A DNA stretch of 64,000 bases from Salidesulfovibrio onnuriiensis (GTDB lineage Bacteria; Desulfobacterota; Desulfovibrionia; Desulfovibrionales; Desulfovibrionaceae). The position numbers and the translations under genes were made by a program. Positions within the stretch are counted from its first letter, which is position 1. The number at the start of each line of letters is the position of its first letter. Shown one piece after another: positions 34,870 to 44,531 of this stretch. The notes beneath the pieces were generated by a model, which was not told the origin of the DNA, searched no databases, and was given only the letters and a program-made list of their open reading frames with translations. Location of the stretch: positions 2,711,001-2,775,000 of the forward strand of contig NZ_CP040751.1 of assembly GCF_008001235.1 (NCBI RefSeq), read 5' to 3'.

Positions 34870-36072
34870 GTGCAAACCATATATATGGACAACAACGCCA
34901 CGACCAAGGTCGATCCGGAAGTCCTCGGCGAGATGATGCCGTACTTCACGGACCTTTACGGCAACCCCTCCTCCATGCACCGCTTCGGCGGCCAGATCGG
35001 CGCCAAGATGGTGGAGGCCAGGAAGCGCGTCGCCGACCTGCTGGGCTGCGAGCCGGACGAAATCATTTTCACGGCCTGCGGCACCGAATCCGACAACACG
35101 GCCATCCGCTCGGCCCTGAGCGCCCGGCCCGACAAAAAGCACATTGTGACCTCCCGCGTGGAGCACCCGGCCATCCTGAGCCTGTGCAAGCACCTGGAAA
35201 AACGCGAGGGCTACGCCGTCACCTACCTTTCCGTGGATGAATCCGGCAATGTCGACCTGGAGGAATTCAGAAAATCCCTGCGCGACGACACGGCCATTGT
35301 CTCGGTCATGTGGGCCAACAACGAAACCGGCGTCATCTTCCCGGTGGAGGAAATGGCAACCATCTGCCGGGAGCGCGACATCATATTCCACACGGACGCG
35401 GTCCAGGCCGTGGGCAAGGTCGCCATCGACCTCAGGAAGACGCCCATAGACATGCTTTCGCTCTCCGGACACAAGCTGCACGCCCCCAAGGGCATCGGCG
35501 CGCTGTTCGTGCGCAAGCGGCTGCCCTACCGCCCGTTCCTCATCGGCGGGCACCAGGAGCGCGGCCGCCGCGCGGGCACGGAAAACACCGCCGGCGTCAT
35601 TGGCCTGGGCAAGGCCTGCGAACTGGCCGGCCAGCACATCGAGGACGAGAACACCCGAGTCAAGGCCCTGCGCGACAGGCTGGAAAACGGCCTGCTGGAC
35701 ATCATCCCCCACGCACGCCTCAACGGCGACAGGCAGAACCGCCTGCCCAACACGACCAACATCTCCTTCGGCTACATAGAGGGCGAAGCCATCCTGCTCA
35801 TGCTCGACCAGCTCGGCATCTGCGCCAGCTCCGGTTCGGCCTGCACCTCGGGCAGCCTGGAGCCCTCCCACGTGCTGCGCGCCATGGGTGTGCCCTACAA
35901 CTTCGCCCACGGCTCGATCCGTTTCAGCCTGAGCCGCTACAACACCGAAGAGGAAGTGGATTTCATCATCGAAAACCTGCCCAAGGTCATCGAGACCCTG
36001 CGCAAGCTTTCGCCCTTTTCCGCCGAAGGCGACGACGGTTCGTCCTGCACCACCCCGAGAAGCACGGAGTAG
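34870..36072 (+). CDS. nifS: NifS/IscS-type cysteine desulfurase
   Basis: A PLP enzyme that takes sulfur from cysteine and hands it to the NifU scaffold, 400 residues. It has the start [14 protein letters not shown], the PLP lysine in [12 protein letters not shown] (near 200) and the catalytic cysteine loop in [17 protein letters not shown] (near 324). The start is GTG at 34870, 3 nt after the nifU stop, with AAGG within the nifU end. The next gene starts 3 nt after its stop. The C-terminus is a short Ser/Thr-rich tail. Confidence 0.94.
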   Translation: MQTIYMDNNATTKVDPEVLGEMMPYFTDLYGNPSSMHRFGGQIGAKMVEARKRVADLLGCEPDEIIFTACGTESDNTAIRSALSARPDKKHIVTSRVEHPAILSLCKHLEKREGYAVTYLSVDESGNVDLEEFRKSLRDDTAIVSVMWANNETGVIFPVEEMATICRERDIIFHTDAVQAVGKVAIDLRKTPIDMLSLSGHKLHAPKGIGALFVRKRLPYRPFLIGGHQERGRRAGTENTAGVIGLGKACELAGQHIEDENTRVKALRDRLENGLLDIIPHARLNGDRQNRLPNTTNISFGYIEGEAILLMLDQLGICASSGSACTSGSLEPSHVLRAMGVPYNFAHGSIRFSLSRYNTEEEVDFIIENLPKVIETLRKLSPFSAEGDDGSSCTTPRSTE

Positions 36073-36074
36073 CC

Positions 36075-36998
36075 ATGAACATAGCCGACAGCATGCTCGA
36101 CCTCATCGGCAGGACGCCGCTGGTCAAGCTCAACAAACTCAGCCAAAACCTGAACGCCACGGTGGTGGCCAAGCTCGAGAACTTCAACCCCTGCGGCTCG
36201 GTCAAGGACCGTGTGGGCTGCAACATGATCGAAGCGGCCCTGGCAAAAGGGATCATCGACGAGTCCACCACCATCATCGAGCCCACCAGCGGCAATACGG
36301 GCATCGGCCTGGCCTTTACCTGCGCGGTGAAAGGCATGCGCCTCATGCTGACCATGCCCGAGTCCATGAGCATTGAGCGGCGCAAGCTGCTTAGGGGATT
36401 CGGGGCGGAGCTGGTGCTCACCCCCACGGCCCAGGGCATGCGCGGGGCCATTGAAAAGGCGCATGAGCTGGTCCGGTCCACGGACAACGCCTTCATGCCC
36501 ATGCAGTTCGAAAGCGAGTTCAACCCGGACATCCACCGCCGCACCACGGCCGAGGAAATCTGGAAAGACACGGACGGCGAGATCGACATCTTCGTGGCGG
36601 GAGTGGGCACAGGCGGCACCATCACCGGCGTGGGCGAGGTGCTCAAGGAGCGCAAGCCCGGCGTCAAGATCGTGGCCGTGGAGCCAGCGCTCTCCCCGGT
36701 GCTTTCCGGCGGCGAGCCCGGTCCGCATCCCATCCAGGGCATCGGGGCGGGATTCGTCCCCGAGGTGCTCAACCGCGACATCGTGGACGAAGTCATGACC
36801 ATGGACAGCGACGAGGCCTTTGATGCGGCCAAGCGCCTGATCATGGAGGAAGGGATCCTCTGCGGCATTTCCTCGGGGGCCAACTGCGCGGCCGCCCTGA
36901 AACTGGCCGCCCGCGAGGAAAACGCGGGCAAGATGATCGTGTTCGTGGTCTGCGATACCGGCGAACGCTACCTGAGCACCCCCCTGTTCGAAGACTAA
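36075..36998 (+). CDS. cysK: Cysteine synthase (O-acetylserine sulfhydrylase)
   Basis: A PLP enzyme that makes cysteine from O-acetylserine and sulfide, 307 residues. Landmarks are [10 protein letters not shown], the PLP lysine in NPCGSVKDR (near 44), the substrate loop [11 protein letters not shown] (near 73), [11 protein letters not shown] (near 179) and [15 protein letters not shown] (near 220). It sits between the desulfurase and the serine acetyltransferase, so the operon makes cysteine and at once provides sulfur for clusters. Translation is probably coupled (2-nt gap). Confidence 0.95.
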   Translation: MNIADSMLDLIGRTPLVKLNKLSQNLNATVVAKLENFNPCGSVKDRVGCNMIEAALAKGIIDESTTIIEPTSGNTGIGLAFTCAVKGMRLMLTMPESMSIERRKLLRGFGAELVLTPTAQGMRGAIEKAHELVRSTDNAFMPMQFESEFNPDIHRRTTAEEIWKDTDGEIDIFVAGVGTGGTITGVGEVLKERKPGVKIVAVEPALSPVLSGGEPGPHPIQGIGAGFVPEVLNRDIVDEVMTMDSDEAFDAAKRLIMEEGILCGISSGANCAAALKLAAREENAGKMIVFVVCDTGERYLSTPLFED

Positions 36999-37012
36999 AT
37001 CAGGAGATTGCC

Positions 37013-37927
37013 ATGTCCGGGGAATACAACCTCGACGCCATAGTCAAGAAACTCACCAGCAACGGCCACGAGGCGCTTTCCCGCAAAAAGGCGGACGAGC
37101 AGCCCATGCCGTCCGTGGAGATCCTTTCCGGAATCGTGGAAAGCCTCCGCTCGGTCATGTTCCCGGGATATTACGGACCGTCCGAGATAACGCCCGACAC
37201 CATGCCCTACTACATCGGCTCCACCCTGGACAGCGTGGAACGCCAGTTGGGCGACCAGATCAACAGGGGCTACTGTTTTGTCTGCGAACGCGAGGACCGG
37301 GACCAATGTGCGGACTGTGCAAAGCGTTCCCGGGAAACGGCCAGACGGTTTATCGCCAAGCTGCCGGAGATACGGGAACTGCTCCTCTCGGACGTGGAGG
37401 CGGCCTATGACGGCGACCCCGCGGCCAAGACCCACGGGGAAACCATCTTCTGCTACCCGTCCATCCGGGCCCTGACCAACCACCGCATTGCCCATGAGCT
37501 CTACACCTTGGGCGTGGACATCATCCCGCGCATCATCAGCGAGATGGCCCACTCGGACACGGGCATCGACATCCACCCCGGCGCAAGCCTCGGCAAACGA
37601 TTCTTCATCGACCACGGCACGGGCACGGTTATCGGCGAAACCTGCATCATCGGTGACAACGTGCGCATCTACCAGGGCGTGACCCTCGGCGCGAAGAGCT
37701 TCCCCAAGGGAGAAGGCGACCAGCTCATCAAGGGACTGCCCCGCCATCCCATCGTGGAGGACGACGTCATCGTCTATGCAGGGGCCACCATCCTGGGTCG
37801 CGTAACCATCGGCAAGGGCGCTGTCGTGGGCGGCAATGTCTGGATCACCGGCGACGTCCATGCCGGAGCTCGCCTGGTCCAGTCCCGGGCCATGCAGATG
37901 GCCTTCGAACACGGCGGCGGCATCTGA
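37013..37927 (+). CDS. epsC: Serine O-acetyltransferase
   Basis: Makes O-acetylserine from serine and acetyl-CoA, the substrate for CysK. It has 304 residues with an N-terminal helical domain that includes a cysteine cluster (YCFVCEREDRDQCADC, residues 86-101). The left-handed parallel beta-helix has hexapeptide repeats (GIDIHPGASLG, GTGTVIGETCIIGDN, GATILGRVTIGKGAVVGG) and the catalytic histidines in IDHGTGT and TNHRIAHELY. The four-cysteine cluster could bind a metal and is not part of E. coli CysE. AGGAG precedes the ATG. Last gene of the operon, closed by a terminator. Confidence 0.93.
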   Translation: MSGEYNLDAIVKKLTSNGHEALSRKKADEQPMPSVEILSGIVESLRSVMFPGYYGPSEITPDTMPYYIGSTLDSVERQLGDQINRGYCFVCEREDRDQCADCAKRSRETARRFIAKLPEIRELLLSDVEAAYDGDPAAKTHGETIFCYPSIRALTNHRIAHELYTLGVDIIPRIISEMAHSDTGIDIHPGASLGKRFFIDHGTGTVIGETCIIGDNVRIYQGVTLGAKSFPKGEGDQLIKGLPRHPIVEDDVIVYAGATILGRVTIGKGAVVGGNVWITGDVHAGARLVQSRAMQMAFEHGGGI

Positions 37928-37963
37928 GCCGACTGCCCATAACGCGAATCCAGATTTCGCAAG

Positions 37964-38017
37964 AAAAGTCAGGTCCCATGTGTCATAAACAAACATGCCG
38001 GACCTGACTTTTTCTTT
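37964..38017 (+). terminator. Terminator of the nifU-nifS-cysK-epsC operon
   Basis: A 13-bp stem AAAAGTCAGGTCC pairs with its complement at 38000-38012 across a 23-nt loop that itself contains CATG...CATG. A T-rich tail follows. Confidence 0.85.
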
Positions 38018-38076
38018 GCTCCGCATATCTGTATCCTTTCGACAGCCTGGAGCCGGGTTCAAACGAAATCACGGCT

Positions 38077-38198
38077 GGCTGTTCAAAAGGGTGCGGATAC
38101 CAGGAACAAATGAAAAACGAGGCTGACGCGTACTCCTGCGGTACGCGAAGGCTCGCTTTTCTTGAAGCGACGCCGCAGACGTCCGCTTTTCAACAGCC
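38077..38198. repeat. Structured intergenic repeat with GGCTGTT / AACAGCC ends
   Basis: A 122-bp element with near-perfect 13-bp terminal inverted repeats (GGCTGTTCAAAAG at 38077-38089, CTTTTCAACAGCC at 38186-38198, one mismatch). An inner hairpin GCGTAC...GTACGC lies around 38128-38146. It encodes no protein and looks like a REP/MITE-type intergenic repeat. Only one copy is in this window. Confidence 0.6.
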
Positions 38199-38302
38199 AG
38201 AAACTTGACTTCCGTACAGCCTTGCACCAATGTATCCAGTTGCTTTTTACGCACGCATATAAGTTATAAAGAAATATACGTCCCCGGAGGAAATCGAAAA
38301 TC
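38199..38302. other. Leader region of the ileS operon
   Basis: An AT-rich 104-bp stretch with several possible promoter parts (TTGACT at 38205, TTGCTT at 38240, TATAAG at 38258, TATAAA at 38265), none at ideal spacing. GGAGG lies before the ileS ATG. No T-box structure is present. Confidence 0.4.
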
Positions 38303-41119
38303 ATGAGCGACTACAAAAACACTCTTCTTCTGCCCAAGACCAGCTTTCCCATGAAAGCCAATCTCAAACAACGCGAGCCGGAGATGCTCAAGTTCTGGGA
38401 AGAAATTGACGCATACAGCCTCATGATTAGCTCCGGCGGCGAAAAGGGCGGCTACTGCCTACACGACGGCCCCCCGTACGCCAACGGCCACATCCACATG
38501 GGTACGGCCATGAACAAGACCCTCAAGGATATCGTGGTCAAATCCCGCAACATGCAGGGCTACAAGTCCCAGTACGTTCCGGGCTGGGACTGTCATGGCC
38601 TGCCCATCGAGCACAAGGTCGAGCAGGAGCTCAAGGCCAAGAACAAGGAACTGGACACCCTGACCATCCGCAAGATCTGCCGCCAGTACGCCACCAAGTG
38701 GCTGGACGTGCAGCGCAAGGAATTCAAGCGCCTCGGCGTGCTCGGTGTCTGGGATGACCCGTACATGACCATGAAGCCCGAATACGAGGCCGCCACGGCC
38801 CGCGAGCTGGGCAAATTCATGGAGCGTGACGGCGTTGTGCGCGGCAAGAAACCCATCTACTGGTGCTGCGACTGCCGCACCGCCCTGGCCGAAGCCGAGG
38901 TGGAATACGAGGATCACACCTCCCCGTCCATTTACGTGCGCTTCCCCATGGCCGACGAAAAGGCCCGGGAACTGGCCGACGTGGATGTGAACAGGCTTTA
39001 CGTGGTCATCTGGACCACCACCCCGTGGACCATCCCCGACAACATGGCCATCGCCGTGCACCCGGACTTCGATTACGTGTTCGTGGAAGTGGCCGGCGAC
39101 GTTTACGTGGTGGCCGAAGGCATGCTGGAAGCCGTCACCAAGGCAGTGAACTGGGAAAACCCCAAGGTCGTCGCCACGGTCAAGGGCTCCAAGCTGGAAG
39201 GCCTCAACCCCAAGCACCCCATCTACGACCGCGAATCCCCCATGGTGCTGGCGGACTACGTCACCCTGGAAGCCGGTACCGGCTGCGTGCACACCGCCCC
39301 CGGCCACGGCCCGGACGACTTTGTCACCGGCCTGCGCAACGGTCTGGAAATTTACTCGCCCATGAACGACCGGGGCGAATTCCTGCCCGAAGTGGAATTC
39401 TTCGCGGGCATGAACGTCTACGACGCCAACCCCAAGGTCATCGAAAAGCTTGAGGAGTTGGGCAACCTGCTGGGTTCCGGCAAGATCGAGCACTCCTACC
39501 CGCACTGCTGGCGCTGCAAGAAGCCGGTCATCTTCCGGGCCACCACCCAGTGGTTCATCGGCATGGAGGAAAACGACCTGCGCCAGCGCTCCCTCAAGGC
39601 CATCCGCGACGACGTGCAGTGGATTCCGGGCTGGGGCGAGGACCGCATTTACAACATGGTGGAAAACAGGCCCGACTGGTGCATTTCCCGCCAGCGCAAC
39701 TGGGGAGTGCCCATCTCGGCGCTCATCTGCGAGGACTGCGACGAGTCCTGGTTCGACGCCCAGTGGGTCTATGATATCTGCGACAAGTACGCCAAGCACC
39801 CCACGGGCTGCGACTACTGGTTCGAGGCCCCCATCGAGGAACTGGTTCCCGAGGGCCTGACCTGCCCCAAATGCGGCGGCAACCACTGGAAGCGGGAAAC
39901 CGACATCCTGGACGTCTGGTTCGACTCCGGCACCAGTTACGCGGCCGTGGTCGAGCAGCGCGAGGAAACCACCTACCCGGCCGACCTGTACCTGGAAGGT
40001 TCCGACCAGCACCGAGGCTGGTTCCACAGTTCCCTGCTGGCCTCCATGGGCACCCGCGACGTGCCGCCTTACAAGGCCGTGCTGACCCACGGCTACGTGG
40101 TGGACGGCGACGGCCGCAAGATGTCCAAGTCCATCGGCAACGTCATCGCCCCGCAGGAGATCATCGACAAGTATGGAGCTGAAATCCTGCGCATGTGGGT
40201 TTCGGCCTCCAACTACCAGGAAGACGTGCGCATCTCCGACGAGACCCTGGAACGACTCGTGGACGCCTATCGCCGCATCCGCAACACCTGCCGCTACCTG
40301 CTCTCGAACCTGAACGATTTCGACCCCAGGCACCGGGTTGCGAACGCGGACCTGCTGCCCATGGACCGCTACGCCCTGGAGCTGGTGACCAGGCGTCACG
40401 AAACCATCCAGAAGGCATACAACACCTTTGAATTCCACAAGGTCTACCACACCCTGCACAACCTGTGCGTGGTGGATCTTTCCGCATTCTACCTGGATAT
40501 CATCAAGGACCGCCTCTACGTGGAGGAGCAGGACGGCCTCAAGCGCCGCTCGGCCCAAACCGTGCTCTGGCAGATCCTGATGATGCTGCTGGTGGACATG
40601 GCTCCGGTGCTTTCCTTCACTGCGGAGGAAGCCTTCCAGCAGCTGCCCGAAGCCATCAGGGCCGCACTGCCCGAACTCAAGTCCGTGTTCAGCCTGCGCT
40701 TTGCTCCGGATTCCGCCAGCATGAGCGCCGACGAATTCGCCCGCTGGGACAGGCTGGCCGACATCCGCGCCGAAGTGAACAAGGCCATCGAGCCCAAGCG
40801 CAAGGACCGCGTCATCGGCAAGCCGCTGGACGCCATGGTCACCCTGTACGCCGATGAAAAGGTCAAGGAGCTGATTAACTCCGAGGACTTCGACATCTGC
40901 GAGTTCCTCATCGTCTCCAAGGTGGTCGTCAAGGATCTGGGCGACGCCACAGCCGAGGCCGTCGAAGCCGAGGAAGTGAAAGGACTCAAGATCGACGTGG
41001 CCCCGGCCCCCGGCGAAAAATGCGAACGCTGCTGGCGCATCAGCGAAGAGCTGGGCACCGACAGCGAGCATCCCACCGCCTGCCCGCGCTGCACCGCAGT
41101 GCTGAAAACCCTGGGCTAG
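38303..41119 (+). CDS. ileS: Isoleucyl-tRNA synthetase
   Basis: Charges tRNA-Ile, 938 residues. The class I HIGH motif is [12 protein letters not shown] (near 55), the KMSKS motif is [10 protein letters not shown] (near 608), and the editing domain has [10 protein letters not shown] (near 238). A C-terminal zinc site is CERCWRI...CPRC (near 907-930). This is the bacterial short-type enzyme. GGAGG precedes the ATG. It begins an operon with lspA and lgt, a pairing of ileS and lspA that is widespread in bacteria. Confidence 0.97.
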   Translation: MSDYKNTLLLPKTSFPMKANLKQREPEMLKFWEEIDAYSLMISSGGEKGGYCLHDGPPYANGHIHMGTAMNKTLKDIVVKSRNMQGYKSQYVPGWDCHGLPIEHKVEQELKAKNKELDTLTIRKICRQYATKWLDVQRKEFKRLGVLGVWDDPYMTMKPEYEAATARELGKFMERDGVVRGKKPIYWCCDCRTALAEAEVEYEDHTSPSIYVRFPMADEKARELADVDVNRLYVVIWTTTPWTIPDNMAIAVHPDFDYVFVEVAGDVYVVAEGMLEAVTKAVNWENPKVVATVKGSKLEGLNPKHPIYDRESPMVLADYVTLEAGTGCVHTAPGHGPDDFVTGLRNGLEIYSPMNDRGEFLPEVEFFAGMNVYDANPKVIEKLEELGNLLGSGKIEHSYPHCWRCKKPVIFRATTQWFIGMEENDLRQRSLKAIRDDVQWIPGWGEDRIYNMVENRPDWCISRQRNWGVPISALICEDCDESWFDAQWVYDICDKYAKHPTGCDYWFEAPIEELVPEGLTCPKCGGNHWKRETDILDVWFDSGTSYAAVVEQREETTYPADLYLEGSDQHRGWFHSSLLASMGTRDVPPYKAVLTHGYVVDGDGRKMSKSIGNVIAPQEIIDKYGAEILRMWVSASNYQEDVRISDETLERLVDAYRRIRNTCRYLLSNLNDFDPRHRVANADLLPMDRYALELVTRRHETIQKAYNTFEFHKVYHTLHNLCVVDLSAFYLDIIKDRLYVEEQDGLKRRSAQTVLWQILMMLLVDMAPVLSFTAEEAFQQLPEAIRAALPELKSVFSLRFAPDSASMSADEFARWDRLADIRAEVNKAIEPKRKDRVIGKPLDAMVTLYADEKVKELINSEDFDICEFLIVSKVVVKDLGDATAEAVEAEEVKGLKIDVAPAPGEKCERCWRISEELGTDSEHPTACPRCTAVLKTLG

Positions 41120-41128
41120 GGAAGCGAC

Positions 41129-41620
41129 ATGGATAAATACAAACTGGCCGCCGCCTGGGCGGCGGCCATGACCATACTGGACCAGGTCACCAAGCTGATC
41201 GTGGCCGCCTATCTGCCCCTGAACGGCTGGGAAAGGACCGTCCCGGGATTCTTCAACCTGGTGCACGTGCGCAACCGGGGCACTGCCTGGGGCTTCCTGG
41301 ACCGCAATGACATCTCCTGGCAGATTCCCCTGTTCATCATCATCACCGTCGCGGCCCTGGGCTTCATCGGCTACCTGCTGAAAAAGACCGAGGAAAGCGA
41401 CAAGTGGATGATCACGGGCCTGGGGCTCATCGGCGGAGGAGCAGTCGGCAACCTCATCGACCGCGTCCGGCTCGGCGAAGTCATCGACTTTCTCGACTTC
41501 TATGTGGGGGTCCACCACTGGCCCGCCTTCAACATCGCCGACGTGTCCCTGACCATCGGCGCGGGCGCGGTGCTGATCTCCCTGTACCTGAACAGGAACA
41601 ATGCAACCGATTCTGCTTGA
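41129..41620 (+). CDS. lspA: Lipoprotein signal peptidase (signal peptidase II)
   Basis: An inner-membrane aspartyl protease that cleaves the signal peptide of diacylglyceryl-modified prolipoproteins, 163 residues with four membrane segments. Family motifs are DQVTKLIV (near 18), VRNRGTAWGF (near 48) and the catalytic aspartates in GNLIDRVRLGEVIDF (near 108) and PAFNIADVSL (near 132). It is 9 bp after ileS, and its last 20 bp overlap the start of lgt. Confidence 0.95.
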   Translation: MDKYKLAAAWAAAMTILDQVTKLIVAAYLPLNGWERTVPGFFNLVHVRNRGTAWGFLDRNDISWQIPLFIIITVAALGFIGYLLKKTEESDKWMITGLGLIGGGAVGNLIDRVRLGEVIDFLDFYVGVHHWPAFNIADVSLTIGAGAVLISLYLNRNNATDSA

Positions 41621-42350
41621 GCTCGGCCCCATCACCATCCACGCCTACGGCGTGTTCATCACCGCCGCGTTCCTGGCCGGTGTGGGATGGGCCATGCACG
41701 AGGCCCGGCAGCGGGACCTGCCCCATGAAAAGATTCCCGGCGTCTGCCTGCTGATCCTTGCCGGGTCGATCCTGGGGGCGCGGTTGCTCTACGTGCTCAT
41801 CGACCTTCAATACTTTGCAGCCAATCCGCTGGAGATCTTCGCCTTCTGGCACGGCGGGCTCGTTTTTTCGGGGGGATTCCTTGTGGGGTCCCTCTTCGGA
41901 TATTGGGGGCTGCGCAAAGAGACAAAGAAACTTCTGTGGCTGGACTGCTTTGTTCCGGGCGTGGCCCTGGGCCAGGCCATAGGCAGGATCGGCTGCTTCA
42001 TGGCCGGGTGCTGCTATGGCTCCAAGAGCTTCGCGCCCTGGGCCGTCACCTTTACGGATCCCAACAGCCTGGCCCCCCTGTTCCGTCCCCTGCATCCCAC
42101 ACAGTTGTATCACAGCTTGGCAGGACTGCTAACTTTTGGCATGCTCCTGCTGGCAAAACGGAAGCTCGAAACTCCGGGTAAACTCACGGGACTCTTTTTG
42201 GTCCTTTTTGCAAGCTTCCGCATTTCCATAGAATTTTTCCGGGCCGATTACCGGGGCGATCTCGGTGTCCTCAGCGTCACCCAGCTTATAGCCATCGCCC
42301 TTCTTCTGCCCGGCCTTTTCCTGCTTTTCCGTAAACGTGCAAGGAGTTGA
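41601..42350 (+). CDS. lgt: Prolipoprotein diacylglyceryl transferase
   Basis: The first enzyme of lipoprotein maturation, 249 residues with about seven membrane segments. The Lgt signature is GQAIGRIGCFMAGCCYG (near 125). HPTQLYHSL (near 168), FASFRISIEFFR (near 208) and the early HAYG motif (near 14) agree. It overlaps lspA, so the two successive lipoprotein-processing enzymes are translationally coupled. Confidence 0.96.
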   Translation: MQPILLELGPITIHAYGVFITAAFLAGVGWAMHEARQRDLPHEKIPGVCLLILAGSILGARLLYVLIDLQYFAANPLEIFAFWHGGLVFSGGFLVGSLFGYWGLRKETKKLLWLDCFVPGVALGQAIGRIGCFMAGCCYGSKSFAPWAVTFTDPNSLAPLFRPLHPTQLYHSLAGLLTFGMLLLAKRKLETPGKLTGLFLVLFASFRISIEFFRADYRGDLGVLSVTQLIAIALLLPGLFLLFRKRARS

Positions 42351-42355
42351 ACCGC

Positions 42356-42583
42356 ATGTTCGAAAAACTGGCTGCCGTCTCCCCCGCGCAATGGGGGGTT
42401 GTCGCCCTTCTGGGCCTCGTCTACCTCGCCATGAACGCGTGGTGCATTCTCGACGCCTGGAAACGCGACTTCGGTTCCTCCGGCGAGAAAGTGGCCTGGA
42501 TTCAGCTCATGGTCTTCGTCCCCCTGCTGGGAGCGCTGGCCTACTTCATGATCGGAAAAAACAGAGGAGAAATCACCCAATGA
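42356..42583 (+). CDS. Small membrane protein, PLDc_N-like
   Basis: A 75-residue protein with two hydrophobic segments (about 12-31 and 50-68). The N-terminal motif region is AMNAWCILDAWKRDF and the C-terminal WIQLMVFVPLLGALAYFMIG, the pattern of the phospholipase-D nuclease N-terminal (PLDc_N) domain family. It has no catalytic domain. AAGGAG lies 9 nt before the ATG. Its stop overlaps the next start (ATGA). The function is not known, but its position ties it to lipoprotein or envelope processing. Confidence 0.7.
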   Translation: MFEKLAAVSPAQWGVVALLGLVYLAMNAWCILDAWKRDFGSSGEKVAWIQLMVFVPLLGALAYFMIGKNRGEITQ

Positions 42584-43467
42584 AAATGAAACGCATCATT
42601 CCCATATTCTGCGCCGGAGCCATCGCCCTGAGCGGGTTCGGCTGCGTGACCAGGACCGACGTGGAAACCATGGAAGCCCAAAACCGACGCCAGAACGCGG
42701 AACAGCGCAAGCTCATCCTGCAGCTCGAAGAGGAACTGGACAAGACGCGCGCGGCCCTCAGAAACGAAATCGACAAATCCAGCAACCCGGTGCGCGAAAA
42801 AACCGCCACCATCTGGATCGAGCTCAACAGCCTGCGCCAGGAATTCGCCCAGCTCAAGGGCGATATGGAGATCATGGAACTGCGCATGGACCGCCAGCTT
42901 GGCGACGCCAACGCCACCATGGACATGGCGCCCATGAAGGACCGGGTCAAGGACATCGAATTCGCCCTGGAAAACCAGCTCAACGTGGACCTTTCCTCCG
43001 CCGCAAAGCCCAAGACCGAGGCCCAGGCGGAAGCCAAGCCCGCCGACAAGGTGACCGTGGGCAAACCCGAGGCAAAGCCCGAGGCCCAGGCCGACCCGGC
43101 CAAGGCGCTCTACGACCGCGCCTACGATCTCTACAAGGAAGGCAAATACGAGGATGCAAGGTCCTACTGGGCCGAATTCGTCAAGAGCTTTCCCAAGCAC
43201 CCCTATGTGGCCAGCGCCCTCTTCTGGCAGGGTCAGTCCTACTACAAGATGAAGAACTACTCCAACGCGGCCGTGCTCTACGACGACGTCATCCAGAAGT
43301 ACCCCAAGAGCTCCAAGTACCGCGCGGCCATGCTCAAGCAGGCCTACAGCCTCCATTACCTGGGCAAGACCAAGATCGCCAAGTTCCTGCTGCAGGAACT
43401 CATAGACAAGCATCCGAAATCAGTGGAAGCGACCCAGGCGAAAAGCTTCCTCGAAAAACTGAAATAA
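42580..43467 (+). CDS. CpoB/YbgF-like lipoprotein with coiled coil and TPR repeats
   Basis: A 295-residue envelope protein. A lipoprotein-like signal peptide ends LSGFGC (residue 22). A coiled coil follows (about 30-125, RQNAEQRKLILQLEEELDK), then an Ala/Lys/Pro linker (about 135-170) and tetratricopeptide repeats (YDRAYDLYKEGKYEDARSYW near 178, then two more). This layout matches the Tol-Pal accessory protein CpoB. The lipobox is imperfect at position -3. tol and pal are not in the window. It lies directly behind the lipoprotein maturation genes and would need them. Confidence 0.82.
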   Translation: MKMKRIIPIFCAGAIALSGFGCVTRTDVETMEAQNRRQNAEQRKLILQLEEELDKTRAALRNEIDKSSNPVREKTATIWIELNSLRQEFAQLKGDMEIMELRMDRQLGDANATMDMAPMKDRVKDIEFALENQLNVDLSSAAKPKTEAQAEAKPADKVTVGKPEAKPEAQADPAKALYDRAYDLYKEGKYEDARSYWAEFVKSFPKHPYVASALFWQGQSYYKMKNYSNAAVLYDDVIQKYPKSSKYRAAMLKQAYSLHYLGKTKIAKFLLQELIDKHPKSVEATQAKSFLEKLK

Positions 43468-43528
43468 TCACAGGGTTGCGGACGCCATGCAGGCATGTCA
43501 TAAAACTGAGACTAATGGCAGGAACACC

Positions 43529-43969
43529 ATGAAAGAAATCGTCAAGGGTTTTCGCAAGATAGTTTATCTCACCTTCCCGCCGGAGGTTTCCGGCCGCCCG
43601 GTTGTCTGCAACCTGGGCAAGCTGTACGACCTGAGTTTCAACATACTCAAGGCGGACATCGGCCCGAGGCAGGAAGGCACCATGACCCTGGAGATATCCG
43701 GGCTCGAAGGGGACTTCCACAAGGGAGTCAGCTATCTCAAGGAAAACGGCGTACGGATCACCCCGGTGGCCCACAAAATCTTCCGGGACGAAGACAGCTG
43801 CATGCACTGCGGCCTGTGCACGGCAATGTGCCCAACAAAGGCCCTGACCGTGGATCCGGGCACCCGGACCGTGATTTTCGACGTGGATAAATGTTCCGCC
43901 TGCGGCATGTGCACCCGCGTCTGCCCTGTCCGGGCCATGACGCTGGACCTTGACGAGAACGGGAGCTAG
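43529..43969 (+). CDS. NIL-domain ferredoxin
   Basis: A 146-residue cytoplasmic protein. The N-terminal NIL domain (residues 1-75, KIVYLTFPPEVSGRPVVCNL, then a beta-alpha-beta pattern) is joined to two [4Fe-4S] motifs (CMHCGLCTAMCP near 90 and CSACGMCTRVCP near 120). From the published work I know, NIL-ferredoxins act with a DUF39 protein in reductive sulfur insertion to form homocysteine in methanogens and in Desulfovibrio. The DUF39 partner is not in this window, so the link is by family only. The ATG at 43529 follows CAGGAA. It is 18 bp upstream of the PilZ gene. Confidence 0.85.
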   Translation: MKEIVKGFRKIVYLTFPPEVSGRPVVCNLGKLYDLSFNILKADIGPRQEGTMTLEISGLEGDFHKGVSYLKENGVRITPVAHKIFRDEDSCMHCGLCTAMCPTKALTVDPGTRTVIFDVDKCSACGMCTRVCPVRAMTLDLDENGS

Positions 43970-43987
43970 CAACCCGCGAGGTATTCG

Positions 43988-44509
43988 ATGAAGGATGAGA
44001 AACGGTCGTTTTCCCGTGTAGAGGCACGGTTGAATGCCTATGTCAGGCACGTTGAATCCCTGGAGACCCCTCCCATATTCAGCTCCGCTCCCGCATTGGA
44101 GGCCTGCAGCCGCGAGGTCCTGAGCCGGGGCGGCCATCTGCCTGAACCGCTCATCAGCTTCCTCTGCGAAATGGACAAGAAGCTGGACCAGGTCCTGAGC
44201 TTTCTGAGCCAGGATCAGATCCGCAACGACTTCCCCATGAGCATCGAAATCTTCGAACTTTCCGGGGCCGGGGCCAAATTCCGGACCACCGACCCGCTGT
44301 CCGAGGGCGACAAGATCGAGCTGGTGCTGGTGCTCAACCAGTTCCCGCTCAGGCTTGCCGGCACCAAGGGCCGCATCGTCGGAAAGGAAGAGGATATCGG
44401 AATGTTCCGGCTGGAATTCGTGAATATCAGGGAGGCTGACCTGGAAAACATCATCCAGTATGTTTTCCAGAAGCAGCGGGAGATAATCAGAAATGCCAAG
44501 CGCGACTAA
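43988..44509 (+). CDS. PilZ-like domain protein
   Basis: A 173-residue cytoplasmic protein. The first part has an RxxxR-like motif (KRSFSRVEARLNAY, residues 5-18). A helical segment follows (50-80). Then comes a beta-rich domain with IFELSGAGAKF (near 88), resembling the (D/N)xSxxG motif of PilZ c-di-GMP receptors, and RIVGKEEDIGMFRLEFV. The separation of the two motifs by about 70 residues is unusual, so c-di-GMP binding is uncertain. GAGG precedes the ATG. It is followed after 22 bp by the CheZ-like gene, suggesting a link to motility control. Confidence 0.7.
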   Translation: MKDEKRSFSRVEARLNAYVRHVESLETPPIFSSAPALEACSREVLSRGGHLPEPLISFLCEMDKKLDQVLSFLSQDQIRNDFPMSIEIFELSGAGAKFRTTDPLSEGDKIELVLVLNQFPLRLAGTKGRIVGKEEDIGMFRLEFVNIREADLENIIQYVFQKQREIIRNAKRD

Positions 44510-44531
44510 CGCGCCCACACAGGAGCAGCCC

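Noticed and set aside
38077-38198. A CRISPR repeat or an insertion sequence
   Set aside because: There is a single element, no spacer array and no transposase frame inside it.
38199-38302. A T-box riboswitch upstream of ileS
   Set aside because: No T-box consensus, no specifier stem and no antiterminator/terminator pair were found.
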